Shown in pieces: positions 1 to 5,738 of a DNA stretch of 7,559 nucleotides (its first letter is position 1; each line of letters starts with the position of its first letter). The translations under genes and the position numbers were made by a program. The DNA is from an uncultured Eubacteriaceae bacterium (GTDB taxonomy: Bacteria; Bacillota; Clostridia; Eubacteriales; UBA1433): NCBI GenBank assembly GCA_937914785.1, contig CALGIV010000260.1:1-7559 (forward strand), in the 5' to 3' direction. The notes below the pieces were generated by a model. That model did not search any database. It was not told where the DNA came from and saw only the letters and a program-made list of their open reading frames with translations.

Positions 1-1485
1 GCCGGTATCGTCACGAAGACAGGCCTGACTTATCGTACAAAGGTCTTAATTATCGCTTCCGGCACGTATTTAAAGGGGCGCATCGTCATCGGCGAGACGC
101 ATTATTCAAGCGGGCCAAACGGCATTCACGCGGCGATGACGTTATCGGACGATTTGGCGGCATTGGGGTTTACATTGCTGCGGTTAAAGACAGGCACGCC
201 GGCGCGCATCAACAAGCGCAGTGTAAATTTTGAAAAAATGATACGCCAGGACGGCGATGAGAAAATCGAGCCGTTTTCATTTGAAAATGATTTTGAAAGC
301 GCCGAGCAAGTGCCGTGCTATTTGACGTATACCAATGAAGAGACGCATAAAATCATTCGAGACAACTTACACCGCTCGCCGATGTACAGCGGCGTTATTG
401 AAGGCACAGGGACGCGCTATTGCCCGAGTATTGAAGATAAGGTCGTGCGCTTTGCGGATAAAGACCGGCATCAGCTGTTCATTGAACCCGAAGGGCTGGA
501 TACAAACGAACTATACGTACAGGGATTGTCGTCTTCTTTACCGGAGGATATACAGGTTGCGATGCTGCACACGATAGCGGGGCTGGAACGCGCGGAGATT
601 ATGCGCAGCGCTTATGCGATCGAATACGATGCGATTGAGCCGCATCAGCTGCAGTTGTCGCTCGAGACAAAACGCGTCAAAGGGCTGTTCACCGCCGGCC
701 AGATCAATGGCACTTCCGGTTATGAGGAAGCGGCGGCGCAGGGCCTGCTTGCAGGCATCAACGCGGTGATGTTGCTGGACGGCAAAGAGCCGTTGATCTT
801 ATCGCGCAGCGACGGCTACATCGGTGTACTTATCGACGATATCGTAACGAAAGGCACGAAGGAGCCATATCGAATGATGACGTCCCGCGTGGAATATCGG
901 TTATTGCTCCGTCAGGATAACGCCGATCTGCGCCTGACGGAATACGGTTATCGCTACGGGTTGATCTCGGAAGATCGTTATGAAAAGTTTTGTGCGAAAA
1001 AAGCAGCGATTGAAGAAGAGATGCAGCGTTTAAAAACGACGAAAGTGCCGCCGGATGAGGCGACAAATGATATATTGGCTGCAACAGGTGCCACGCCGAT
1101 TACAGAAGGCACGACATTGTTTGAATTGTTCAAGCGGCCGGAAATAACGTATGCAAAAGCGGTCCCGCTGGATAAAGAACGCCCGCAGCTCGACCGGCAT
1201 GTATGCGAGCAGGTGGAAATACAGATTAAATATGCCGGGTATATTCAAAAGCAGATGGAACAGGTAGCGCGGTTTAAGCGTCTGGAGGAGAAAAAAATAG
1301 AGGAAGATATCGATTATGATAAAATCGAACATTTAAGGCTTGAGGCCAGAGAAAAGCTCAACAAAATAAAACCGGTTTCGCTTGGACAGGCTTCACGCAT
1401 ATCCGGTGTATCGCTCGCCGATATTTCCGTTTTGATGATCTATCTCGAAAAGAAGCGTGCACAGGGCGATAAAGGAGAGGTTTAA
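1..1485 (+). CDS. mnmG: tRNA uridine-34 5-carboxymethylaminomethyl modification enzyme MnmG (GidA), 5' end outside window
   Basis: MnmG is the FAD-dependent partner of MnmE; together they install the (carboxymethyl)aminomethyl group on C5 of the wobble uridine of certain tRNAs in the cytoplasm. The frame is open from base 1, so the ATG at 136 is internal; 494 codons are visible and, compared with B. subtilis MnmG, roughly the first 125-130 residues (including the N-terminal FAD dinucleotide-binding motif) lie upstream. Visible family signatures are SGPNGIH near codons 36-42, LHRSPMYSG, RYCPSIEDKVVRF with the conserved cysteine at bases 421-423 (the equivalent of the essential second cysteine of E. 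coli MnmG), PEGLDTNELYVQGLSSSLP, and TAGQINGTSGYEEAAAQG near 694-741. The C-terminal helical region that docks MnmE is complete and ends at TAA 1483-1485. The next gene starts on the following base, so the two are probably co-transcribed and translationally coupled. No frameshift is seen. Confidence 0.97.
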   Translation, partial: AGIVTKTGLTYRTKVLIIASGTYLKGRIVIGETHYSSGPNGIHAAMTLSDDLAALGFTLLRLKTGTPARINKRSVNFEKMIRQDGDEKIEPFSFENDFESAEQVPCYLTYTNEETHKIIRDNLHRSPMYSGVIEGTGTRYCPSIEDKVVRFADKDRHQLFIEPEGLDTNELYVQGLSSSLPEDIQVAMLHTIAGLERAEIMRSAYAIEYDAIEPHQLQLSLETKRVKGLFTAGQINGTSGYEEAAAQGLLAGINAVMLLDGKEPLILSRSDGYIGVLIDDIVTKGTKEPYRMMTSRVEYRLLLRQDNADLRLTEYGYRYGLISEDRYEKFCAKKAAIEEEMQRLKTTKVPPDEATNDILAATGATPITEGTTLFELFKRPEITYAKAVPLDKERPQLDRHVCEQVEIQIKYAGYIQKQMEQVARFKRLEEKKIEEDIDYDKIEHLRLEAREKLNKIKPVSLGQASRISGVSLADISVLMIYLEKKRAQGDKGEV

Positions 1486-2274
1486 ATGAGACAAATTAAT
1501 AAGGCGGAGACGATCCCGATAGATTGGATCATCCCGAATAAAAATCAGCCGAGAAAGCATTTTGACGAAAGCAGCCTGCAGGAACTCGCCGATTCCATCG
1601 CTAAAGTCGGCATCATTCAGCCGCTGACGGTAAAGGATTTGGGCAACGGACGGTTTGAGCTCGTTGCGGGCGAGCGGCGGTTGCGCGCAGCAAAGCTGGC
1701 CGGCCTGGCGCGTGTGCCGTGTATTATCATTGAGGCGAGCGAAGAAGATGCGGCGTTTATTACGATGATTGAAAACATCCAGCGGGAAGATTTGAACTTT
1801 ATCGAAGAAGCGATGGGGTATCGGCAGTTGCTGGATACATATAATTTGACGCAGGAGCGCCTGTCGAACATCGTCGGCAAGAAACAGTCGACGATTGCCA
1901 ATAAACTGCGGATTTTGCAACTGGACGATGAGGTGTTGAAGCGATTGCGCGACAACGACCTGACGGAACGCCATGCGCGTGCACTGTTGAAGTTGCCGAG
2001 TGAAGAACGCCTGCCGGCAGTCAAGCGCATCGTCAAGCGCGGATTGAATGTGCGTCAGACGGAAGAAATGATTGATGCGATAAACGGTAAGGATACTTTA
2101 AATCCGAAAAAGCGTCGTGTGACCAGTTCAATCGACAAGCGCATTTATGTCAATACGATCAAGAAAGCATTTTCCGATATTAAGAAAACCGGCCTGCGCG
2201 CGTTGTATGCCGAGCAGGAAGACGGAGAAAACATTACGATTACGATTGTAATTCCAAAAAGCAATAAGGCGTAA
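1486..2274 (+). CDS. noc: Noc-like ParB-family protein (nucleoid occlusion type), lacking the N-terminal membrane-targeting segment
   Basis: ParB/Noc proteins are CTP-dependent DNA clamps that load at palindromic sites; Noc inhibits division over the nucleoid, ParB segregates origins. The 262-residue protein has the N-terminal CTP-binding domain with GERRLRA at 62-68 and ENIQRE at 96-101, then the helix-turn-helix with GKKQSTIANK at 131-140, and a C-terminal dimerisation region rich in beta residues. The HTH and the following LTERHARALLKLP match B. subtilis Noc much better than ParB/Spo0J. At the four positions reported to set Noc versus ParB DNA specificity it has Q134, K140, Q145 and R162; three match Noc (Q,K,K,R). 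It starts directly at the PNKNQPR domain and lacks the roughly 20-residue amphipathic membrane-targeting N-terminus of Bacillus Noc. The start is fixed by ATG 1486 directly after the mnmG TAA with AAAGGAGAGG at 1471-1480. No soj/parA follows. A role as a general ParB is possible but less likely. Confidence 0.88.
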   Translation: MRQINKAETIPIDWIIPNKNQPRKHFDESSLQELADSIAKVGIIQPLTVKDLGNGRFELVAGERRLRAAKLAGLARVPCIIIEASEEDAAFITMIENIQREDLNFIEEAMGYRQLLDTYNLTQERLSNIVGKKQSTIANKLRILQLDDEVLKRLRDNDLTERHARALLKLPSEERLPAVKRIVKRGLNVRQTEEMIDAINGKDTLNPKKRRVTSSIDKRIYVNTIKKAFSDIKKTGLRALYAEQEDGENITITIVIPKSNKA

Positions 2275-2310
2275 AAAAAGCCGACTCACACGAGTCGGTT
2301 CTTCTTTATT
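2275..2310. terminator. Bidirectional intrinsic terminator between noc and the convergent small gene
   Basis: CCGACTC (2281-2287) pairs perfectly with GAGTCGG (2292-2298) around an ACAC loop. On the - strand it is followed by seven T residues, a textbook Rho-independent terminator. On the + strand it is followed by a T-rich tract interrupted by C and A. It lies between the noc stop at 2274 and the - strand stop at 2306, so it serves both convergent units. Confidence 0.9.
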
Positions 2311-2455
2311 CTTTTCTATCTATTTTCAGCTTAGTCTGGTTTGCTTTACAGGAAGCCTGTGGTTCCGACGGCGTATTGATGAAGAAAACCGGACCGCCTT
2401 TAGACTCCTTAATTTCGATGACATTCCCATTTTTGCATCTCGTGCACTCTTGCAT
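2306..2455 (-). CDS. Small cysteine-containing protein (49 aa), unrecognised
   Basis: A 49-codon ORF runs from ATG 2455-2453 to TAA 2308-2306. It has a good ribosome site, GGCGAGG, about 7 bases upstream of the ATG. The protein begins MQECTRCKNGNVIEIKESK, giving one C-x2-C knuckle at residues 4 and 7, and has a third cysteine at residue 36, followed by a lysine-rich tail. The cysteines could hold a metal, but a single knuckle in such a short protein would need a partner or dimerisation. It lies 67 bases downstream of the DUF134 gene on the same strand, with no terminator between them and a strong terminator directly after it, so the two form one transcription unit. I do not recognise a family. 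The RBS, position and terminator argue that it is a real gene rather than chance. Confidence 0.65.
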   Translation of the reverse strand: MQECTRCKNGNVIEIKESKGGPVFFINTPSEPQASCKANQTKLKIDRKE

Positions 2456-2522
2456 AATTGTACCTCGCCTTTTCGATGTTTATGTTACAGAGTATGCACG
2501 AAGAGCGGCATTGGTGCCAGGC

Positions 2523-2879
2523 TTATACCAAGTCTGTGCTTTCGCTTTCTTTGATACAATTTTTATTGCAGGCCCAATAAGTGTCTTTGGAGTAGGGGCA
2601 GAGTTCGTATTCACCACCTTCAATTTTGACACGGTGGCCTTCTACAAGGCTTTGGGCGATGATCTTTCGTGCATTGCCGTAAAGCCGTTGAATAGTTGAG
2701 CGCCCGACGGCCATAATAACGGCACATTCGTTCTGGTCAAGGCCTTCAAAATCAATTAGTCGGATGCATTCGTATTCTTCGTAAGACAATACGACGGTAG
2801 AGCCTTGGCCGCTACCGCAGATGAAATATTTAAAATCGGGAATCTTGCAGATGCGTTTTCTCTTTTTTGGTCTTGACAT
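2523..2879 (-). CDS. DUF134 (UPF0251) family DNA-binding regulator
   Basis: Proteins of this family carry a sigma-70 region-4-like helix-turn-helix and are thought to be transcription regulators; a ligand is not established. Visible family features are the start MSRPKKRKRICKIPDFKYF, the helix LSYEEYECIRLIDFEGL, the HTH core LDQNECAVIMAVGRSTIQRL, then KIIAQSLVEGHRVKIEGGEYELC. The C-terminal tail has three cysteines, C-x9-C-x3-C within CPYSKDTYWACNKNC, a possible metal or redox site. Two in-frame ATGs exist (2885 and 2879). The GAGGGGGG Shine-Dalgarno ends one base before the upstream one but seven bases before the second, and family members begin M-x-RPKK, so 2879 is chosen, giving 118 residues. 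It is the first gene of a two-gene unit with the 49-residue protein. A long leader upstream suggests regulated expression, possibly autoregulation (inference). Confidence 0.9.
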   Translation of the reverse strand: MSRPKKRKRICKIPDFKYFICGSGQGSTVVLSYEEYECIRLIDFEGLDQNECAVIMAVGRSTIQRLYGNARKIIAQSLVEGHRVKIEGGEYELCPYSKDTYWACNKNCIKESESTDLV

Positions 2880-2903
2880 AAACATTCCCCCCTCTAAAAA
2901 GTA

Positions 2904-2933
2904 ATTATAATATGGTTATATATGGCAATGCAA
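2904..2933 (-). promoter_or_regulatory. Possible second (proximal) promoter for the DUF134 gene
   Basis: A perfect TATAAT lies at 2909-2904 on the - strand, with TTGCAT at 2933-2928 and an 18-base spacer. The -35 box matches the consensus at only its first three positions, so this is weaker than the distal promoter. Transcription from it would start about 18-20 bases before the start codon, just ahead of the Shine-Dalgarno. Confidence 0.35.
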
Positions 2934-3053
2934 CTATAAAGTGAACGAACTGGCGATAATTGCCGGGTTTTGGCAGATATTTTTTTTCGTGATTTTCCAA
3001 AAAGTGATAAATGTCAAATTTTTTTAGTTAGTGACAAATGTTCATAACCATAT
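2910..3053. repeat. Inverted repeat spanning the DUF134 leader
   Basis: ATATGGTTAT at 2910-2919 is the exact reverse complement of ATAACCATAT at 3044-3053. In a - strand transcript from the distal promoter, the outer arm would be the very 5' end of the RNA and the inner arm would lie about 31 bases upstream of the start codon. The pair could be two half-sites or operators in DNA, or a long-range stem in RNA. A 10-bp AT-rich match can also arise by chance. Confidence 0.4.
3004..3041. repeat. Imperfect direct repeat GTGAYAAATGT
   Basis: GTGATAAATGT (3004-3014) and GTGACAAATGT (3031-3041) differ at one base and start 27 bases apart. Each is itself a rough palindrome (TGAYA, two bases, TGT(T)CA), reminiscent of a binding site for a dimeric regulator. 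Both lie just downstream of the predicted start of the DUF134 transcript. No specific regulator can be named. Confidence 0.4.
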
Positions 3054-3058
3054 ACCGT

Positions 3059-3088
3059 ATTATACAGGAAAAGTTCGTAATAAGTCAA
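3059..3088 (-). promoter_or_regulatory. Sigma-A-type promoter for the DUF134 unit
   Basis: TTGACT (3088-3083) and TATAAT (3064-3059) on the - strand are separated by 18 bases. Transcription is predicted to begin near 3053-3052, leaving a leader of about 170 bases before the ATG at 2879. Nothing is encoded in that leader, and no other - strand gene lies between the promoter and the DUF134 gene. Confidence 0.65.
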
Positions 3089-3124
3089 GAAGTTCATTTG
3101 CCGAATCAAAAAAGAAAACACGAT

Positions 3125-3163
3125 AAAAACCCGTATGAAATGTTGATATCATGCGGGTTTTTT
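3125..3163 (-). terminator. Intrinsic terminator of the sipL-like gene
   Basis: A 13-bp stem pairs 3126-3138 with 3149-3161 (one G-U pair, core AACCCG/CGGGTT) around a 10-base loop. On the - strand it is followed by five T residues, and it starts about 25 bases after the sipL-like stop codon at 3188. The other strand also has a six-T run, so it may block transcription both ways and insulate the DUF134 promoter. Confidence 0.88.
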
Positions 3164-3187
3164 ATAAATCTTTCCTACGATTGATGC

Positions 3188-4714
3188 TTAGCTGCGCATA
3201 ATCAGGATCGGTGCGTATTCCTGTAAGTCGCCTTCAGAGTCAAAATTGTTATCCTGCAATATTTTTTCGGCAGGGACGAGATATTTCTTGGCAATGTCCC
3301 ATAATTCTTCGTTGGGCTGCATATAGTGAACGATGATGTCGAAACTGTCTGTGGCATCCGCTTCGTATTCTTCAAGTGCGACATCCTGCACGAGGGTGAT
3401 ACTTACCGGTTCGTATTTAAACACGGTAAGCTCGACATCAATGCTTAAAGCGATCTCGGCGGAGTTTTGTTTTATGTCGATTTTAGACAGCTGCGTATCG
3501 ATATAGCAGTCTTCATCTGCTTCCAGCGGAATGTCGGCACTAAAGTCCAGTGCCTCTCGAAGGGCATAAAAGCTTTCTTCTGTATTATAAGACATTAAGC
3601 TCATCAGTACGTCGGCATTGCCGAGCAGCGAGACTTTATTGTCGTAGCGCTCTTCCTGGCAGGAAAGCAAAACATCTTGGAAGCAAACGAATTTAGCGGC
3701 TTCGGGCAGAATAATCTCTTTATTTAAATGAATTGTTTTCGTATCGTAGGAAGAGATGTTGAAAGCGGATATGGTGTTCGTCAACTGACGGGCGCTTTGC
3801 GTAAACGAATAGCAGTCGCTGAGCACACTCGCGCTGCTCAGTTGGAACATCGTCGCGTTCGTGCAGACCGTCAGCGCCAGATTTATGTAGCTTTCCTCCA
3901 TCTCGTTATCCGGCTGTGCGGCGGTTGCGATGATGTCTCCGTTGATGCTGTAGTAGTCGATGGAGGCCAGATCGTCGCGCTCGACAAAGCAGTTAAAAGG
4001 CACTTCTACCGGAAAAGATTTGTAGACAAAATTCTCTTCTTCATCTGTCAGTTTACAGAAAACGCTGCCCTTTATCGTCGCGTTGTAAAGAATACCGACG
4101 GAGGAGAGGTTTTTATCCGTATCGGCGATATAACAATTCACGCTGAGCACTTCGATCTCTGAGCCGTCATCGCCGACATACAGGCTGTCGCGCACCTCTT
4201 TTTCGATGGAAGCGGTTTTCATTACCGTATGGCCAACTTCTTCATAGCGATATTGGAGGTCTGTTTGCGCATAGTCGGTGTCGATGGTGTCGCAGGAGAT
4301 ACTCGCTACGCTGAACCCCGCGATGCTCACGAGGCATTCTGTTTCAATTTTGCGGTTCTTTAATGGTTTTACGTCGATTTCATCTACGCTGGCCTGATAC
4401 AGGTGTTGATAGATACCTTCGGGATAATCGCCTTCTGCAGTACATTGAAAAGGTGCAGACAGGTTGATCGAATCGAAGGTATTGTCTTCTGTTTCGTAGA
4501 CGACGGTCACCTGCACGTCGCCGTAAATCGTCAGTTCGTTGTCGCCGAGCCGGACGTCTGTAATCACCGGTTTTGGCGAGGTGGAGAGAATTTTCTTGAC
4601 GGTGCCTTGATAGTCGGGGATTTTTGTGCTCTCGCTGCTCGTGGTTTTCATATCGATGGATTCGGTCTTTATATCAAACGTCACGGTACGCGTGGAGAAA
4701 GTGTTGTGTTCCAT
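3188..4714 (-). CDS. sipL: SipL-like spore coat morphogenesis protein: DUF3794 (SPOCS) with C-terminal LysM
   Basis: The 508-residue protein has the architecture of Clostridioides difficile SipL, which binds the ATPase SpoIVA through its LysM domain to anchor the spore coat around the forespore; family length is about 510. Nearly all of it is beta-rich and acidic, with recurring SPOCS/DUF3794 features such as ITDVRLGDNELTIYGDVQVTVVYETE near residues 51-76 (quoted in parts: ITDVRLGDNELTIYG and DVQVTVVYETE) and later VPFNCFVERDD and ADIPLEADEDCYI. The last 51 residues (458-508) form a LysM-type module, with VHYMQPNEELWDIAKKY followed by ILQDNN and ending LIMRS. There is no signal peptide or membrane segment, as expected for a mother-cell cytoplasmic protein. 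The ATG at 4714 is preceded by GGAGGT at 10 bases. It is a single-gene unit divergent from the EFR1 gene. Similar DUF3794/LysM proteins exist whose role in sporulation is untested, so the symbol is by architecture. Confidence 0.85.
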   Translation of the reverse strand: MEHNTFSTRTVTFDIKTESIDMKTTSSESTKIPDYQGTVKKILSTSPKPVITDVRLGDNELTIYGDVQVTVVYETEDNTFDSINLSAPFQCTAEGDYPEGIYQHLYQASVDEIDVKPLKNRKIETECLVSIAGFSVASISCDTIDTDYAQTDLQYRYEEVGHTVMKTASIEKEVRDSLYVGDDGSEIEVLSVNCYIADTDKNLSSVGILYNATIKGSVFCKLTDEEENFVYKSFPVEVPFNCFVERDDLASIDYYSINGDIIATAAQPDNEMEESYINLALTVCTNATMFQLSSASVLSDCYSFTQSARQLTNTISAFNISSYDTKTIHLNKEIILPEAAKFVCFQDVLLSCQEERYDNKVSLLGNADVLMSLMSYNTEESFYALREALDFSADIPLEADEDCYIDTQLSKIDIKQNSAEIALSIDVELTVFKYEPVSITLVQDVALEEYEADATDSFDIIVHYMQPNEELWDIAKKYLVPAEKILQDNNFDSEGDLQEYAPILIMRS

Positions 4715-4733
4715 TTTTCTGTATACCTCCGAA

Positions 4734-4762
4734 TTTGTATTAATCTATAACTATATATATTC
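4734..4762 (-). promoter_or_regulatory. Possible sigma-E-like promoter of the sipL-like gene
   Basis: On the - strand, GAATATA (4762-4756) and AATACAAA (4741-4734) are 14 bases apart. They match the B. subtilis mother-cell sigma-E consensus (KMATATT and CATACAHT) at 6 of 7 and 6 of 8 positions. sipL is sigma-E controlled in C. difficile, so the placement is suggestive. Against it, the start point would fall at about 4727, inside the GGAGG of the ribosome site. A weak sigma-A alternative (TTGTCT, 16 bases, TAGATT) overlaps it. Confidence 0.35.
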
Positions 4763-4795
4763 AAGACAACTGCAAATATACCGTCTGAAAAAAGC

Positions 4796-4824
4796 TTGAC
4801 AGCACTTTTATTCATATTTATAGT
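4796..4824 (+). promoter_or_regulatory. Near-consensus sigma-A promoter of the EFR1 gene
   Basis: TTGACA at 4796-4801, a 17-base spacer and TATAGT at 4819-4824 give a strong vegetative promoter. Transcription should start near 4831, about 28 bases before the ATG at 4859. It lies back to back with the sipL-like promoter region. Confidence 0.85.
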
Positions 4825-4858
4825 GGGAGTTAAGAGAATAGAAAAGGAGATGAACTGA

Positions 4859-5635
4859 ATGAAAGTTGAAAAGGTGTATTGTGCGTATTTTTCTCCAACG
4901 GGAAGCAGCAAACGTTTGGCTGAGGCGGTAGCCGGCGTATTTACGGCAGAGTATGAGCAAATCGATTTGACAAAAATGGAGAACAGGAACAAGCCTTATC
5001 ATTTGGACAAGGGGGCGGTATTGATTGCCTCTGCGCCGGTATATGCGGGACGCGTACAGGCACAGGCTGCGGAAGCATTCAAAAGGTTTAGCGCGCCGCA
5101 ATGTCCGGTCGTCCTTCTGGCGGTATACGGCAATCGGCATTACGAGGATGCGTTATTGGAGATGGCGGATATCTTTCAATCGGGCGGTTTTGTGCCGGCA
5201 GCGGCCGGTGCGTTTGTTGCCGAACATTCTTTTTCAAAAGCCATTGCCGGCGGCCGGCCGGATCAGGCGGACATTGAAAAGGCAGGAACGTTTGCACAGC
5301 AGGCAAAGGAAATCATTGAGCAGAAGGATGCTTATACTTGCACGCTGCCCGGTAACCGGCCGTATCGGGATGGGATGGGGAAGCTGCCCTTTCACCCTGA
5401 AACGGCGGAAAGCTGTGTGGGCTGTATGCGCTGTGCGAAACGGTGTCCGATGCAGGCGATTGATACATTGGACGTGAAAAAGATTGATGGCGATAAATGC
5501 ATCAAATGTATGGCCTGTGTGAAAGGATGTGCGGTTGGCGCGAAGTATGTCGACAGCGAGCCGTTTCTGACTACGGTAAGCCGATTGGAAAGCCTTTGCG
5601 CGGCCAGGCGCGAGCCGGAATTCTTTTTCGGCTGA
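4859..5635 (+). CDS. EFR1-family flavodoxin/ferredoxin fusion protein
   Basis: The protein (258 aa) joins an N-terminal flavodoxin-like domain to a C-terminal two-cluster ferredoxin, the layout of the EFR1 family of anaerobes. It is a presumed cytoplasmic electron carrier or reductase whose partner is unknown. The FMN phosphate loop is FSPTGSSKR at 11-19; a second flavin loop is SAPVYAGRV at 58-66; AVYGNRHYEDAL at 88-99 and EHSFS at 122-126 are family motifs. The [4Fe-4S] ligands are C186, C189, C192, C196 (the last followed by P) and C214, C217, C220, C224. The second cluster has Cys-Ala where many ferredoxins have Cys-Pro, which is tolerated. The C-terminal REPEFFFG is typical of the family. 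The start is fixed by AAAGGAG 8-9 bases upstream; the ATG at 4850 hits a stop at once. It is a single-gene unit with its own promoter and terminator. Confidence 0.93.
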   Translation: MKVEKVYCAYFSPTGSSKRLAEAVAGVFTAEYEQIDLTKMENRNKPYHLDKGAVLIASAPVYAGRVQAQAAEAFKRFSAPQCPVVLLAVYGNRHYEDALLEMADIFQSGGFVPAAAGAFVAEHSFSKAIAGGRPDQADIEKAGTFAQQAKEIIEQKDAYTCTLPGNRPYRDGMGKLPFHPETAESCVGCMRCAKRCPMQAIDTLDVKKIDGDKCIKCMACVKGCAVGAKYVDSEPFLTTVSRLESLCAARREPEFFFG

Positions 5636-5639
5636 GTTA

Positions 5640-5669
5640 TGAACAGCACAGCAAAAGATTTTTTATAAT
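5640..5669 (+). promoter_or_regulatory. Possible promoter upstream of the terminator before the C26 hydrolase gene
   Basis: A perfect TATAAT lies at 5664-5669, with TGAACA (4 of 6 match to TTGACA) at 5640-5645 and an 18-base spacer. A transcript from here would start near 5676, run through the 5684-5712 hairpin and reach the hydrolase gene only by read-through. No other promoter is obvious in the 26 bases between the terminator and the ATG. Confidence 0.35.
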
Positions 5670-5683
5670 AATAGCAGGCAAAG

Positions 5684-5712
5684 GAGTCCAAAATAAGATG
5701 GACTCTTTTTTT
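5684..5712 (+). terminator. Intrinsic terminator after the EFR1 gene
   Basis: GAGTCCA (5684-5690) pairs with TGGACTC (5699-5705) around an 8-base loop and is followed by seven T residues (5706-5712). It lies about 50 bases after the EFR1 stop and 26 bases before the next start codon. Confidence 0.9.
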
Positions 5713-5738
5713 ATTGTTTCAGCGAAAGGAAAAAGCAG

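Larger units (their letters stand above)
2886..3124. other. Intergenic leader/promoter region upstream of the DUF134 gene
   Basis: This gap has no plausible coding region on either strand. It is AT-rich and holds, reading on the - strand, a strong promoter (3059-3088), a leader of about 170 bases, an inverted repeat pair (2910-2919 and 3044-3053), an imperfect direct repeat (3004-3014 and 3031-3041), a GC-richer patch around 2950-2975 with short self-complementary GGC/GCC segments, and a second weaker TATAAT box close to the gene. I could not match it to a known riboswitch. Confidence 0.7.

Noticed and set aside
136..138. ATG at 136 as the start of mnmG
   Set aside because: The frame is open and clearly homologous to MnmG from base 1 (KTGLTYRTKVLIIASGTYL), so this Met is internal and the true start is outside the window.
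2376..2699. 107-codon + strand ORF opposite the DUF134 gene and the 49-codon gene
   Set aside because: It overlaps two - strand genes with good ribosome sites and family evidence, and has no ribosome site of its own.
2940..2980. Possible riboswitch in the DUF134 leader
   Set aside because: Short GGC/GCC pairings exist, but the sequence matches no riboswitch core I know, and there is no terminator between it and the gene.
3728..4162. 144-codon + strand ORF antisense to the sipL-like gene
   Set aside because: Its protein has no family resemblance and it lies wholly inside a well-supported gene on the other strand; the open frame follows from the codon bias of that gene.
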